Part shown: positions 1-9,510 of the stretch, one piece after another
Numbering within the stretch: position 1 is the stretch's first letter
Layout: the number at the start of each line of letters is the position of its first letter
Source: Temnopleurus reevesii
Lineage: Eukaryota; Echinodermata; Echinoidea; Temnopleuroida; Temnopleuridae
Direction of reading: 5' to 3'
Assembly: GCA_036244855.1 (NCBI GenBank)
Contig: BQKZ01002596.1
Span: 1-22,067 of the forward strand
Length of the DNA: 22,067 nucleotides
The notes under the pieces: generated by a model
What the model was told of the DNA's origin: nothing
What the model saw: the letters and a program-made list of their open reading frames with translations, nothing else
Databases searched by the model: none
Made by a program: the position numbers and the translations under genes

Positions 1-93
1 TCCTCTCCATTTCTCTCCATTCCTCTATTTCTCAACCACTCTTTGGCAGTTATTTATTTCAGATTTTTCCATCTTTCCTAATCTCACATTCAC

Positions 94-134
<41 letters not shown>

Positions 135-650
135 CCTCAATCTATACATATCCCTGTCCTCTCACTTTCTCCTTTCAATCTCCTATCTCTCCCTCTGTCT
201 GTCTGTTCCTCTCTCTCTCCCCCTCCCTCTCTCTATCACTGTCATTACCTTCCTTGTTTCCTTACATAATTACCCTCTCCATATCTATCGCAGCCCTCTC
301 CTCTTCCTTCTTTTAATCGATCACTCACCCCTCTATCTACCTCTCAACCACTCTTGGCAGTTATTTATTTCAGATTTAGGCAGGTTTTTTTTTGCTGGCA
401 TATCCAGTGTTATCTATGACTGTAATTCACTTATTCAACTGTTATTTGAGTTATTCCCATTTCCACTCTCTCTCTCCCCCCCTTTCCTCCCTTTCCTCTT
501 TACACCTCTGTTTTCCTATATTTTTATTCATATTTATTCCTGTCTTCCTCTCTTCTTTCATTCAATCTCTTTCTCCTTTCCACCTTGCTTTTTGTCTCTG
601 TATGTTCTCAGTCTTCAAATATTTCCTACAAAATGAACCAATTGACTATT
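1..650. repeat. Pyrimidine-rich low-complexity tract with a direct repeat
   Basis: The plus strand is dominated by C and T, with a pure (CT)n microsatellite near 97-126 and many CTCTCC variants up to about 600. A 35-bp block (starting ctcaaccactcttt) at about 33-67 recurs nearly unchanged at about 343-377, a spacing of 310 bp. The tract is therefore probably an expanded tandem unit rather than random low complexity. Reading frames here are Ser/Leu/Phe-rich products of the base bias and are not called as genes. Confidence 0.8.
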
Positions 651-3065
651 GAAACAATGAAGTCCCTGCAATTGGTCTGCGGGAATTACAGAATTCAGTA
701 GTCAATGGGTTAAATACAAACTTAGAGTATCCTTGGTGACAAGATGGAACAAATGAACAATTACTCAAATATATGATTCAAGTGATATATAATACTTCAC
801 TATCAGTGATTTGCACTTTTTAATTAGCATATTTCACTCAAAAATATCTCTATTCATTCCTCTTTATCATTGTCCAAACGACTATGAAATTATAACAAAA
901 TCAAAATAGCTGCTATTTCTACAAAAATATTTTTGAAACCAGCAAAAATATCTTATGAGTCTATTCTTAACTGTCTGCTCTAGAAGAGATATAAATAACT
1001 TTTTAGACCAACATAGATATTGGAAAGGAACCAGGTGAAATCTGGATGAAACTTCACGTAGTGATGAGAGTCAAAGGATATTGTTGCATGAAGACAAAGA
1101 AATCCCGACATAGCACCAATTGAACGGGCATCCTATCGAACAACGTGTTAATGCTATAGAAGGTACACGTTTCAATGGATTTGTAGCTCATTTCTTATAA
1201 CAATACTCTCTGGCTCCCGTCACTTTGTGAAAACACTGACAAAATGTCAAAGATTCTGCTGAGCAGTTACACAGAATGTCTGCAACTTTGTCCCATTGGT
1301 TGAAATGTAAGTGAGGGTAAATAAAACTCAATTTGACATAAATAAGAACCCTGAATATAATTGAGACAAATCATATGTGATCAAAGCGATAAAATCATAC
1401 TTGGGATGTTTAGTAATCTCTACACCAAATCTAATGAGGGTACAAACAATAAACATGAAATACCATCATTTTTCTGGTTCTATTTATAATGTAATCCTTA
1501 TTCTAAAATCCGATGTGAGAATCGTACGTGCCAATCAATATGTAAATATGTTTAGTTTATAACATCTTCTCCATGCTTGAATAATAATATAAATTTTCTC
1601 ATATGTTTTTTTTTTCATCAGTGAATGTATGATTTCAGAGCTACAAAAATAAATATCACACTATGATGTGTATCAAAACTAATTGTAAAATATTAACCTA
1701 TGAATTCAAGATATAGTACTGGAAATTCACTATAATTGTATCCAAGTAGACGTATTTAAAAAAAAAATCACATTTGTCATCAGAAAGTAAATAAAAACAA
1801 TAAACTAATGTGAAAAACCATGCCAAAGTAAGCATATGCAATTTGATAAATAACTTAACACTGATGGTAACTATAAATAATAGAAATAATCAAGAGTAGT
1901 CAATAGGCATTGTGGATGCCTCATAAGGTACCATTAACGAAAAAAATTACTAAAAAAGGTGTGTTTTATGCAATTGGTTGAGAAATTTATGAACCAAGTT
2001 TCTGTTAAAGGAGTACATGGAGTATAAATGCTGACTCTTATTAACTCAAAATAGGCAGGGGTAATCTGTGGGTTCTTATAGCCAGAGAGAGGCCTTCCAG
2101 GCTCAACTCTTCGTTTTCGGCCGTCGATTCATCATGAAAATTTGCATGCAAGTAGAGTATCACATAAACTACATCGATTGCATTGTCAGGAAGTAAAAAA
2201 ATTATTTCTCTATCGTTTTTTTTTAATAATTTTTTTTGTATCTAATTGATTCTCTGATAATTGCTTTTTTCCATCGTTTGATTTTCATTGTTTCTTTAGC
2301 AAAATTTGTTGCATAGATTTATATATAAATGTCCCAAAATAATTTCAACTTATTTCAGCAATTGAGAGCAAAAATATGAATCTGTTTGTGAATTAATTGC
2401 AAAAAAAAACACAAGTTGTATTGATTTTCTACACAAAATCACGCTTTGGAGCAGTTTTGGAGCTGACATTTATGTGTAAATTATCATGTAGTGTTGTAAT
2501 GGTAAATCCAATTTCTGTAAGGGTCTTCTGTAAGTTGCGATAGACATGAAAACAAAAAAGTCAGTGAGTGTCACGATCAGGAATTTTTGCATGGGACAAT
2601 GATCGCAAAAGAACCCCTCCTTCCCCTGGCCTATTTAGGGTTAAGTAGTAAATGAATTATTGTCAGAGAACCAATTGAATCAATTCAATAGCCACTTTTT
2701 GGAGTGATGATTATGGACAGGTAAGCTGAAACTTGATTTGTAGAATTTGTATGAAATTGCACAACATGAATAAGTTACTAATTACATATATCTACAAGCT
2801 ATTTATCTGTACTATTCTCATATATATTTCTCAAGTGAATTGAAATATTAACAATATTATAATGTAAACTTTCCCCAAATCTCACATATTGAAGTTATGA
2901 ATGCAAGCAAGTCATTGTATATTTCTACTCGAGTTATGATATTTCTATATTGAGTTAAGAGAACATTCCTGTACATGCCAACATTTGATTCATGATGTTT
3001 GATTAAAAAAATAATTACAGGTACGGTGGCTTCAGTGTGCAATGTCAGTGTACAACATATACATA
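651..3065. other. AT-rich intergenic DNA without recognisable features
   Basis: About 2.4 kb of AT-rich sequence with short A and T runs. No reading frame resembles a known protein, and I see no convincing inverted repeat, tandem array or RNA gene. The longest frames are about 60 codons and look like chance. It lies downstream of the FNIP stop codon and is either intergenic or beyond the 3' UTR. Confidence 0.5.
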
Positions 3066-3067
3066 TA

Positions 3068-3243
3068 CAGTCAAACCTCGTTATAATGAAGTCCTTGGGA
3101 CTGGAGAAATTGTCTCTTTATATCAAAACCTTGTGATATCAGGGCCAAAATATAATCAAATATAAAGAGATGGAACCAGGAAAATCTACCTTGTTATAAT
3201 AAGATCTCATTATATCAGTGCTCTTCATAACGAGGTTGGACTG
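3068..3243. mobile_element. Tigger/pogo-like MITE, copy 1 (176 bp)
   Basis: Terminal inverted repeats begin CAGTCAAACCTCGTTATAA and end TTCATAACGAGGTTGGACTG. The element is flanked by TA on both sides (3066-3067 and 3244-3245), the target duplication of Tc1/mariner/pogo transposons. It has no coding capacity, so it is non-autonomous. A second copy at 10170-10344 has almost the same length and aligns throughout, which confirms both borders. Assignment to the pogo/Tigger group rests on the CAG start, the TA target and the CCTCGTTATA-type termini. Confidence 0.85.
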
Positions 3244-3589
3244 TACAGGAAATCACCAGGAGATGCCAACCCTTCCAGAATTTTCATGAGAGAGAGATAT
3301 TTTCATGTGAATTCAAAGCTTTCATTACAAGTGCATTGCTGTCACGTTTTCTCCCTTTATTGGTCCAGGTGTTTGGTACTGCCAGCACTATGAGCGTAAG
3401 GGACATGAAATTATTTTTGTGTATCTTTAGTTACTTTAAATGCCTCAATGGATATTGTTTAGTACATCTCATCTATGAATATTCATGACCATTCAAATCA
3501 TATGATTGGTCAATCGGGGCAAACATGCTTCCATATATTTCAACTAGTAAACAGGCCTCCAAAATGAGTTAAACATATTTTTCGCTAAA

Positions 3590-3910
3590 CTTCACCTCGG
3601 TAGAAATGCACAACTGCGCATTCGCAGAACCCGTGAAGCGGACCGCAAAAACGTGAACAAACATGGCGACGTACACAAAGGCATTTGCTGTTGGCCAGGG
3701 TTCATCCTGTGAAATTTTTGAATGCATAACATTGGCTTGCTCACAAAAAAAAAGCTCTACTCTTACAGGAAATACTGCGATTCAGGGGTAAAATCTTGTT
3801 AAAGATGCAGCTAGAAGATGTAGTGAACAGTCGCAGTGCAGCACTGTGCAGTGACTGAGTGTGACAGTGAACAACTGCGTCTGAGTACGGTACGGTACCG
3901 GTACACACTG
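3590..3910 (+). other. GC/CpG-richer patch with a 42-codon ORF; not recognised
   Basis: This stretch is richer in G, C and CpG than its surroundings. It holds an ATG in good context (aacATGGCG) at 3663 that opens 42 codons (start MATYTKAFAV) and stops at 3791. The frame matches no family I know, and a GT donor that would extend it is weak. At about 3885-3905 there is a near-palindrome, ggtacggtaccggtac. It might be a first exon or promoter of a rightward gene, or a decayed transposon. Coding status is doubtful. Confidence 0.2.
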
Positions 3911-4015
3911 TAGCGCTTGAAAACACTGCAGTTCAGCCCAATATATGCATAAGTTTGACTTGTTTTCTGTTAATTTTCAAAGAGATATAAATAAAATATC
4001 CCAAACAGTTACTTC

Positions 4016-4149
4016 GAAAGTACATTGGAATTATAATTCTTCGGATGGGCTAGCAAAGAAAACTTTTTTTCCTCGGGGGCTTCGCCCCTAGCTCTTCAGA
4101 ACAATAGTATCGATAGCCCATTCTCAGTTTATAATTCCAATATACTTTC
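4016..4149. mobile_element. Foldback/MITE-like inverted repeat (134 bp)
   Basis: The left arm begins GAAAGTACATTGGAATTATA and runs to GATGGGCTA. The right arm is its reverse complement with few mismatches, from TAGCCCATT to CCAATATACTTTC. Each arm is about 36 nt. The loop carries a second hairpin, ggggGCTTCGcccc. No clear target duplication is visible. It lies in the 3' flank of the FNIP gene, in the long-3'-UTR zone if the transcript extends this far. Confidence 0.65.
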
Positions 4150-4261
4150 TCAGAGCTCTGGATATTTGAATACTTTGTCCAAACCCTCTGTCCCTTCTGC
4201 TCACATTGAGAAGCTGTGGCATTAAGATGGGTGATGATCGTGGCAGTAAGCAGAGTGATCC

Positions 4262-4489
4262 GGGCCCAAATTCTGAAAACTGCTTCATCTCCTATGTTTA
4301 ATTGTCATAACAAGTCAAAATTACAATGCGCCATTGGTTAATATTTGTGCTGGACTCGCATGAGGTTAAAAGAGACCCCTGCGCACCCACCAATGAGAAG
4401 TGCTTACTGCACGCAATAAGCGTTTGCTGTGATGATTAACATCGTTTTTCTTAACACACAAGATAAAACAGTTTTCAGAATTTGACCCC
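4262..4489. mobile_element. MITE with GGGCCCAAATTCTGAAAACTG ends (228 bp)
   Basis: The left terminus reads GGGCCCAAATTCTGAAAACT, and the right terminus is the complement of GGGGTCAAATTCTGAAAACT. The terminal repeats extend about 27 nt with two or three mismatches. The interior has no coding capacity. Target duplications are not obvious, so the superfamily is open. It lies about 400 bp downstream of the FNIP stop codon. Confidence 0.65.
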
Positions 4490-4559
4490 GAGTTTTCATC
4501 TCGATTCGATGTTTGCAGCAAAGTGCAAAACTATCATGGTTAGTCCTTGAGTATCATGA

Positions 4560-4950
4560 ACTAGGAAGTTCTCAAAATAGAATCTCTTTTGTCTCTCTCA
4601 TAGTATTTCTAACACATTTCGGGACGTTTCAGTAGGAATCAAGGAGAAATTCATGGTTTTCAGCATGAATACAGATTCACACTCGAGTCTGATACAATGT
4701 TAATTAATCCACATTCTCTCTCCCAAAACAAAATTGAACCGGTGAGTTCCGTAGTTGAAGTCTATGCTGTTCGATCGTCTCTCTCATTACATTCTTTAGG
4801 ACATAAGAATCTTCATTAAGAAGCAAAGATAGATATGCACTTTCCAGCATGAATACAGGTTCATGCTTCAGTCTGATTAGTCCAAACATCAACTTGGTGA
4901 ATCCCGCAGTTGAAGTCGATTCTGTTCAATCGTCTCTCTCATGACATTAG
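4560..4950 (-). repeat. Decayed tandem array over the 3' end of the last FNIP exon
   Basis: Read on the minus strand, a unit containing ATGAGAGAGACGATTGAACA occurs three times. The first copy lies inside the coding exon (block cgtctctctcat at 4931 on the plus strand), the next at 4776, and a worn copy is near 4590, giving spacings of 155 and about 186 bp. The second unit can still be read as NVMRETIEQHRLQLRNSP, against NVMRETIEQNRLQLRDSPS in the exon. Each unit also carries a catgaatacag block (4662-4690 and 4848-4880). The last residues and stop codon of the protein are therefore repeat sequence. Confidence 0.75.
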
Positions 4951-5131
4951 CTATAACATGCGGGGAATGGACGCTTGCGACGGCCAATAGTAAGGGCAGA
5001 TCCGTGCAGTCGACGCCCACAGCTCCTGCCAACGCCTTCGCCATGATCATCGGTTTGTGTTCGAGGTAGGAGGCCACTGATGTGCTCTGGAAGTATAGCT
5101 CTTGTAGACGATCCTCCAGGTGCATTAGACA
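4889..5131 (-). CDS. FNIP: FNIP terminal exon: C-terminal DENN block and stop
   Basis: This exon encodes the last 80 residues (540-619 of the window model) and ends at TGA (4891-4889). It starts with CLMHLEDRLQELYFQS after the acceptor tttacag, in phase 0 with the preceding exon. The conserved MHLEDRLQELYF, GVDCTDLPLLLAVASVHSP and Ser-Pro-His blocks are the hallmark of the FNIP C-terminal region, which helps bind folliculin. Vertebrate FNIPs stop about seven residues after HSP. Here the frame runs on through a charged tail (RETIEQNRLQLRDSPS) that is itself part of a local tandem repeat, so the tail is probably lineage-specific. A clear polyadenylation signal close to the stop is not seen; a TTTATT (AATAAA on the minus strand) lies far off at 3356-3361. 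Confidence 0.93.
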   Translation of the reverse strand, partial: CLMHLEDRLQELYFQSTSVASYLEHKPMIMAKALAGAVGVDCTDLPLLLAVASVHSPHVIANVMRETIEQNRLQLRDSPS

Positions 5132-6370
5132 CTGTAAAGCGAACAGAGAAAGCAAATCATTGATGAATACTGTCTTTTCATAGACAAGTGACATTATCTA
5201 AGCATCCGTATAAAGTACAACACAAATTATGGCACATGACCACTTGGAAAAAAATAATCATAATCATAATTACACACTGTAGAGATCGGAATGAACAGAG
5301 AAAGCAAGTCATTGATGAATACTGTCTTTTCATAGACAAGTGACAATATCTAAGAATCTGTATACAGTACAATACAAATTATGGCAGATGACCACTTGGA
5401 GAAAAATAATCATAATCATAATTACACACTGTAGAGATCGGAGTGAACAGAGAAAGCAAATCATTGATATATACAGGCGACTCTCGATATAACGAGCATG
5501 ACGGGACCAAGCCTTTTACCTCGTTATAACGAAACCTCGTTATAACCAAACAGATCAAAAAACAATAGAAAACATTAAAATATGACGTTGTGTGTTAATA
5601 GTTTGATTTACATGCGTTTGTTTGTCAGAGCGCTGAACGCAGCGTATTGGGCTTATTCAAAGAGGGGGTTGTACGTTGTATGCGCTCACGCAGTTTAGAA
5701 AAAAAAATGACGGAGAAAAATTAAAATTGAATGGCATTCTTATCTCTCCTAAAAGTAATTTTTTTTCATATTCTTACCTCAATGAGGTGCAAAATACATC
5801 TCTATTCTCATCTTTGTTACCCCGACTGTCGATTGCGACGCAAGAACGAAAAATTTAAGCTTTTATTTGGCCATTTCTTAACGTTAGCTGTTGGCGCATA
5901 ATCCTCTGTGATGGTCGAGTCGTGATCGTGCGAGTATGGTGTGCGTGTGAGCAAATAACAAATGAAAATTAAAAGGAATTGAACTGCCGCAATAACAACT
6001 TTTACGAGCTACGGCAAACTTGTCTCGTTTTGGGAAACAATGACGGGCATTGATGAGGATAATTGAGATAAATCATTCAAGAAAAACAAGGAGTCATATC
6101 GCTTCATAAAGAGGAGTGGAACAATGGATGGTTGTGAAGGGGAAAATGTGTTGGATTATTCCAAAATTACTCAAGAGGGGGTTTAATGTTCGACGATATC
6201 ATATCATTAATTTTAGCAAAGTTATAATGCTTTAATTTGTTTGTGGCATCATTTTATTACTTGAAATAAAATCATGAAAAGAAAGAAAGAAAAGAGAAAA
6301 GGAAATGAGAGTATTAAAGAAGAGAGGATAAGAGAGCGAGAGAGGGTGGAGCGAGAGAGATGGGGAGAGA

Positions 6371-6401
<31 letters not shown>

Positions 6402-7285
6402 GTGAGCTCAAGCCGTGGATTTGGATGGCAGTGTCCCGTCAATTTTCACAGAAACATTTGTCCAATCAAAAAGCTCAAAAACATCCACGCCCTCTCCATA
6501 CCTCCAGTTCATTCAATACGTTATGAAAATGACTTTCACAAGTTTCCATATCATACACACTTGTGTGCAATGGAATCCAACCAATCACATTGTCCGACTC
6601 GCACATGGGACATGGTACATTTTCAACACAAAGCATACACACAGTATACACTAGCACTCGTCATTACACACATCCACGCAGTGCAGTTCATGCCGAGCAC
6701 GCGGCCTGAATTTGTGTTTGTGTATGCTGTCATTTTTGCTCCACCAACATGCATTGGCAAGCAAGACATTGCATGCATTGGGGCATCGCGACCGACCGCA
6801 ATAAGATTTTCTCTCCTCGTTGTAACGAAGCACATTTCTTATTGTTTTCTTTGTCTTAAATGTCCAAAAAATCACCTCGCTATAACGAAATCTCGTTCTA
6901 ACCGTGCTCGTTATAAGAGGGTTGGTGTGCCATTGGTTTGCAAGTAAATCAATTTGGGACCAAGGAAATTTCCTCGTTGTAATGAAACCTCGTTATATCC
7001 GTGCTCGTTGTATCGAGAGTAGCCTGTACTGTCTTTTCATAGACAAGTGACAATAATCTAAGCATCTGTATAAAGTACAATACAAATTATGGCAGATGAC
7101 TGCTTGGAGAAAAATAATCATAGTCATAATTACACACTGTAGAGATTGGAGTGAACAGAGAAAGCAAGTCATTGATGAATACTGTCTTTTCATAGACAAG
7201 TGACAATATCTAAGCATCTGTATAAAGTACAATACAAATTATGGCAGATGAAGGCTCAAAGAAAAACGATCATAATTATTACCAA
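5132..7285 (-). repeat. 152-bp tandem array starting at the last exon's 3' splice site
   Basis: Units begin with gaacagagaaagca at 5141, 5293, 5445 and 7153. The first two spacings are exactly 152 bp; the third is 153 bp once the inserted transposon (5474-7026 plus one TA) is removed. Each unit carries the block ctgtcttttcatagacaag and ends in attacacactgtagagat. On the minus strand that end reads ctctacag|TGTG, a copy of the authentic acceptor tttacag|TGTC. Decoy acceptors therefore lie at AG 5278-5277, 5430-5429 and 7138-7137. The last unit fades after about 7255. Confidence 0.88.
5474..7026. mobile_element. Non-autonomous TA-flanked DNA transposon (1553 bp)
   Basis: The left end reads CAGGCGACTCTCGATATAAC. 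The right end is the complement of CAGGCTACTCTCGATACAAC. TA flanks both sides (5472-5473 and 7027-7028). The inverted homology continues inward through several CCTCGTTATAACGA motifs, with more TIR-like motifs at about 6877-6926. The element interrupts one unit of the 152-bp array, and the empty site can be read in the neighbouring units, so insertion is directly demonstrated. Inside is a purine tract, (GAGA)n, at about 6275-6402. Open frames of up to 195 codons start in that tract and resemble no transposase. A Tigger/pogo-like non-autonomous family is the best guess. Confidence 0.85.
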
Positions 7286-7289
7286 GAAA

Positions 7290-7990
7290 ATTGTCAAAGA
7301 AGAAAACAAATATGAAAATAATGTAAGGGAGTGATAGATAAAATTGGGTTCATTCCTTCCTGAACACATGTGACCATGCAAAATAATGCTATTTACCTAC
7401 CAAGCCGTTCAATATACATCTTTTGATGATATCTTTGTCAAATTATAGCGGATATACGATATACAATTCAACATCTAAAATCACAAGGTTTGAATCAAAA
7501 TTACTCATCGCTTTCATGGAAAAAATCTGAAGCAAAATTAATTTCTCTATGGATTGAATACACGTACATGTACATACAAATGTTGTCCATAAAATTCTAA
7601 AACCGAAGATCTGTTCCCTGATCGAATGGAGGGAGGTAGAATAATAAAAGTAAGTAATTTTACATTTACAAGATATAATCAATGTTCTATTCACATGCAA
7701 AATAAAATTTACTCTTTAATTTACGTCACATGAAGCCGGGTTTTTATTCAAATTGACCCGTTTTTCTTGTTGCAAAAGGGTTGACCAGAACAACAGGGAC
7801 TGAACTTAAGGTAAGCTATATATAGCTGTCCTATAGATTCTCAAAAGAGAACTTTAGGGGAGCTAAAGAAGGTCCTCAACTAGTAACATCTATAAATCAC
7901 TCCTTCCTCCAAAAGCATTTAAGCGGAGCTTCAGGAGAGCAATCGTTCTCACTCCCCTTAAATTTTAATCCCTGGAACAGTGAAAAAAAT
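7290..7990. other. Intronic AT-rich sequence, no feature recognised
   Basis: This is the upstream half of the last FNIP intron, between the fading 152-bp array and the donor of the preceding exon. It is AT-rich with no repeat or frame I can identify. The frame at 7443-7700 on the minus strand resembles no known protein. Confidence 0.5.
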
Positions 7991-8002
7991 TTATAAACTC
8001 AC

Positions 8003-8206
8003 AAAATCTGAAGAGAGTTTCATGTGGTGCAGCCGCATGACAGAGTCTAGGAGCTGATCGACAAGCCCAGAGATTCCGACTTCTTGAGTGACTGGCTTGT
8101 TGCCATATCCATGATACTTCTCACAAGACATGGTCTCCACTGTCCAGTTGTCCGTGTCCGCAACGACGTAGACATCCTCCATTACAGAGTCCTCCAAGAC
8201 AGGATG
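8003..8206 (-). CDS. FNIP: FNIP exon: HPVLEDSVMEDVYVVADTDNW block
   Basis: The exon is 204 nt, 68 codons, phase 0 at both ends (residues 472-539). It runs from acceptor ctgaacag to donor GTGAGT. It encodes the conserved FNIP C-terminal run HPVLEDSVMEDVYVVADTDN, where vertebrates have [21 protein letters not shown]-like sequence. It ends with a helix (LVDQLLDSVMRLHHMKL) that continues into CLMHLEDRLQELYF of the last exon. The start chosen is the only AG that keeps frame with ...CDSAQ of the preceding exon and places HP directly after Gln, as in vertebrate proteins. Confidence 0.95.
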
Positions 8207-8429
8207 CTGTTCAGGGAAGAAGGATGATTTTGTTACAGAATAATATTTTCCATCATATAATGTTCATTTCATTTCATCAGCTCATGCTTCTTTACATTAT
8301 GTAAGATGTATGTTACTCGTCATATTTCTTGGCACATGACGCCGCCCCAATCTCCTTCCTCTATGGTAAGATCTTTTTCGTTTTATAAACCTGTGCTGCT
8401 TTACATAATGTTATGTAACTTCAGAACTA

Positions 8430-9045
8430 AAGGTCCAAGTTTTATTTCTTTTAAAATACTCGACAAAATTTGTTTGCCAAAGATGTGAAAAGAAAATATT
8501 GTCAGTTTTGTGAGGAGCATAAAATAATTACCAGGGCAGAATTGCAAAGGCCTTTCTTAAATTTCATTTCTTTAAAATACTTGCAAAAAATTTGCCAAAG
8601 ATGTGAAAACCAAATAATGATACTTTTGTAAGGAGCGAAAAATAATTACCTGGGCAGAATCGCAAAGGCTTATCTCCACTTCTATTTCTTCAAAATACTT
8701 ACCAAAAAAATTTGCCAAAGAAGTCAAAAGAAAATATTTACAGTTTTGTGAAGAGCCAAAAATAATTACCTGGGCAGAACCACAAAGGCTTTCCTCCAAC
8801 TTTATTTCTTCAAAATACTGTATTTTCCACAAAATATTTGTTAAAGATGTGAAAACCAAATATTGACAGTTTTGTGAAGAGCAAACAATAATCACCTGAG
8901 CAGAATTGCAAAGGCTTTTCTCAAATTCTATTTCTTAAAATACTCGCCAAAAATTTGCCAACGATGTCAAAAGAAAATATTGACAGTTTTGTGAGGAGCG
9001 AAAATAATTACCTGAGCAGAATCACAAAGGCTTTTCTCCACCTGC
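8430..9045 (-). repeat. ~120-bp tandem array copying an FNIP exon end and its 5' splice site
   Basis: The authentic donor CTGCTCAG|GTAATT (GT at 9011-9010) is followed in the intron by four more copies, at 8895-8894 (GTGATT), 8769-8768 (GTAATT), 8649-8648 (GTAATT) and 8531-8530 (GTAATT after CTG). Spacings are 116, 126, 120 and 118 bp. Each copy keeps about 30-40 nt of exon-like sequence that reads SLCNSAQ, SLCGSAQ or SLCDSAQ, against SLCDSAQ in the exon. Each then has a shared spacer with gttttgtgaagagc and tttgccaaagatgt blocks. The outermost unit starts near 8430. The array consists of decoy donors. Confidence 0.92.
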
Positions 9046-9183
9046 TTCACGTCTAGGTGAGACACTCCATGCAGGGCAAAATCAGGCACAAAGCATTGGC
9101 AGTAGCCCCCAAGGAGTGATCGGCCAAAGTTATCTACATGGGACTTGGTTTTCTCCATCTCCAGCTCAAAGATCTGTTCAGAA
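9012..9183 (-). CDS. FNIP: FNIP exon: SEQIFELEM...FGRSLLGGYC block
   Basis: The exon is 172 nt. It contributes one base to a split codon and then 57 residues (415-471), SEQIFELEMEKTKSHVDN followed by FGRSLLGGYCQCFVPDFALH and a tail to CDSAQ. FGRSLLGGYC..(Y/F)VPDF is among the most conserved FNIP signatures. Acceptor ccgcag and donor GTAATT. The residues between the Gly-Tyr block and the next exon's HPVL are shorter and less conserved than in vertebrates. Both ends of this exon seeded tandem copies in the adjoining introns: donor-side copies at 8430-9000 and acceptor-side copies at 9250-9510. The upstream joining partner is uncertain because conserved FNIP sequence is missing before it. Confidence 0.93.
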
Positions 9184-9510
9184 CTGCGGAATAAAAGCAG
9201 AAATCAATTTAATTATGTGACAACCATAAAAAAATTACGAGTAAAAGAGACAAAGCAATGGCAGTAACCCCTCATACTGATCATCCAAAGTTACCAAGGG
9301 ATGTTAACATGGGACTTGGTCTTCATTTCCAAGTCAAAGATCTGTTTAAGAACTATGAAATAAATGCAGGGTTGATAATTTGACAACCATAATAATAACT
9401 GAGTAATGGCACTAACCCTCAAGGAGAAATCAATTGAAATATCCACAAACAACTAGGTCTTCTCTATTACAAGCCCAAAGATCTGAGCAGAACTAAATGT
9501 ATGACCTTGA
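9184..9510 (-). repeat. Two decayed tandem copies of the 5' half of the FGRSLLGGYC exon
   Basis: The exon stretch at about 9090-9183 and its acceptor are echoed at about 9253-9400 and again at about 9410-9510. Shared landmarks on the plus strand are ggcagta(a/g)cccc, acatgggacttggt and caaagatctg. Acceptor-like AGs survive at 9354-9353 (catag|TTCTTAAAC) and 9494-9493 (tttag|TTCTGCTCAGATC). Read as exons they stop early: the first has TAA as its second codon, and the second reads SAQIFGLVIEKT then TAG. They are pseudoexons, not alternative exons. Confidence 0.85.

Noticed and set aside
392..652. 86-codon frame rich in Ser, Leu and Phe that looks like a membrane peptide
   Set aside because: It is produced by the CT-rich low-complexity tract; no domain or conserved feature is visible.
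3068..3243. Palindromic ends considered as a regulatory operator or structured RNA
   Set aside because: A second copy at 10170-10344 with the same ends and TA duplications shows that it is a transposable element.
6360..6947. 195-codon plus-strand frame starting MGREREREREREREV
   Set aside because: It starts inside a GA microsatellite within a non-autonomous transposon; the downstream part resembles no transposase or other protein.
8572..8895. Open frame of 107 codons with internal repeats (SLCDSAQVIIF), a possible repeat protein
   Set aside because: It is intronic tandem-array sequence derived from an exon end plus donor; intron sequence is included and the frame stops within the array.
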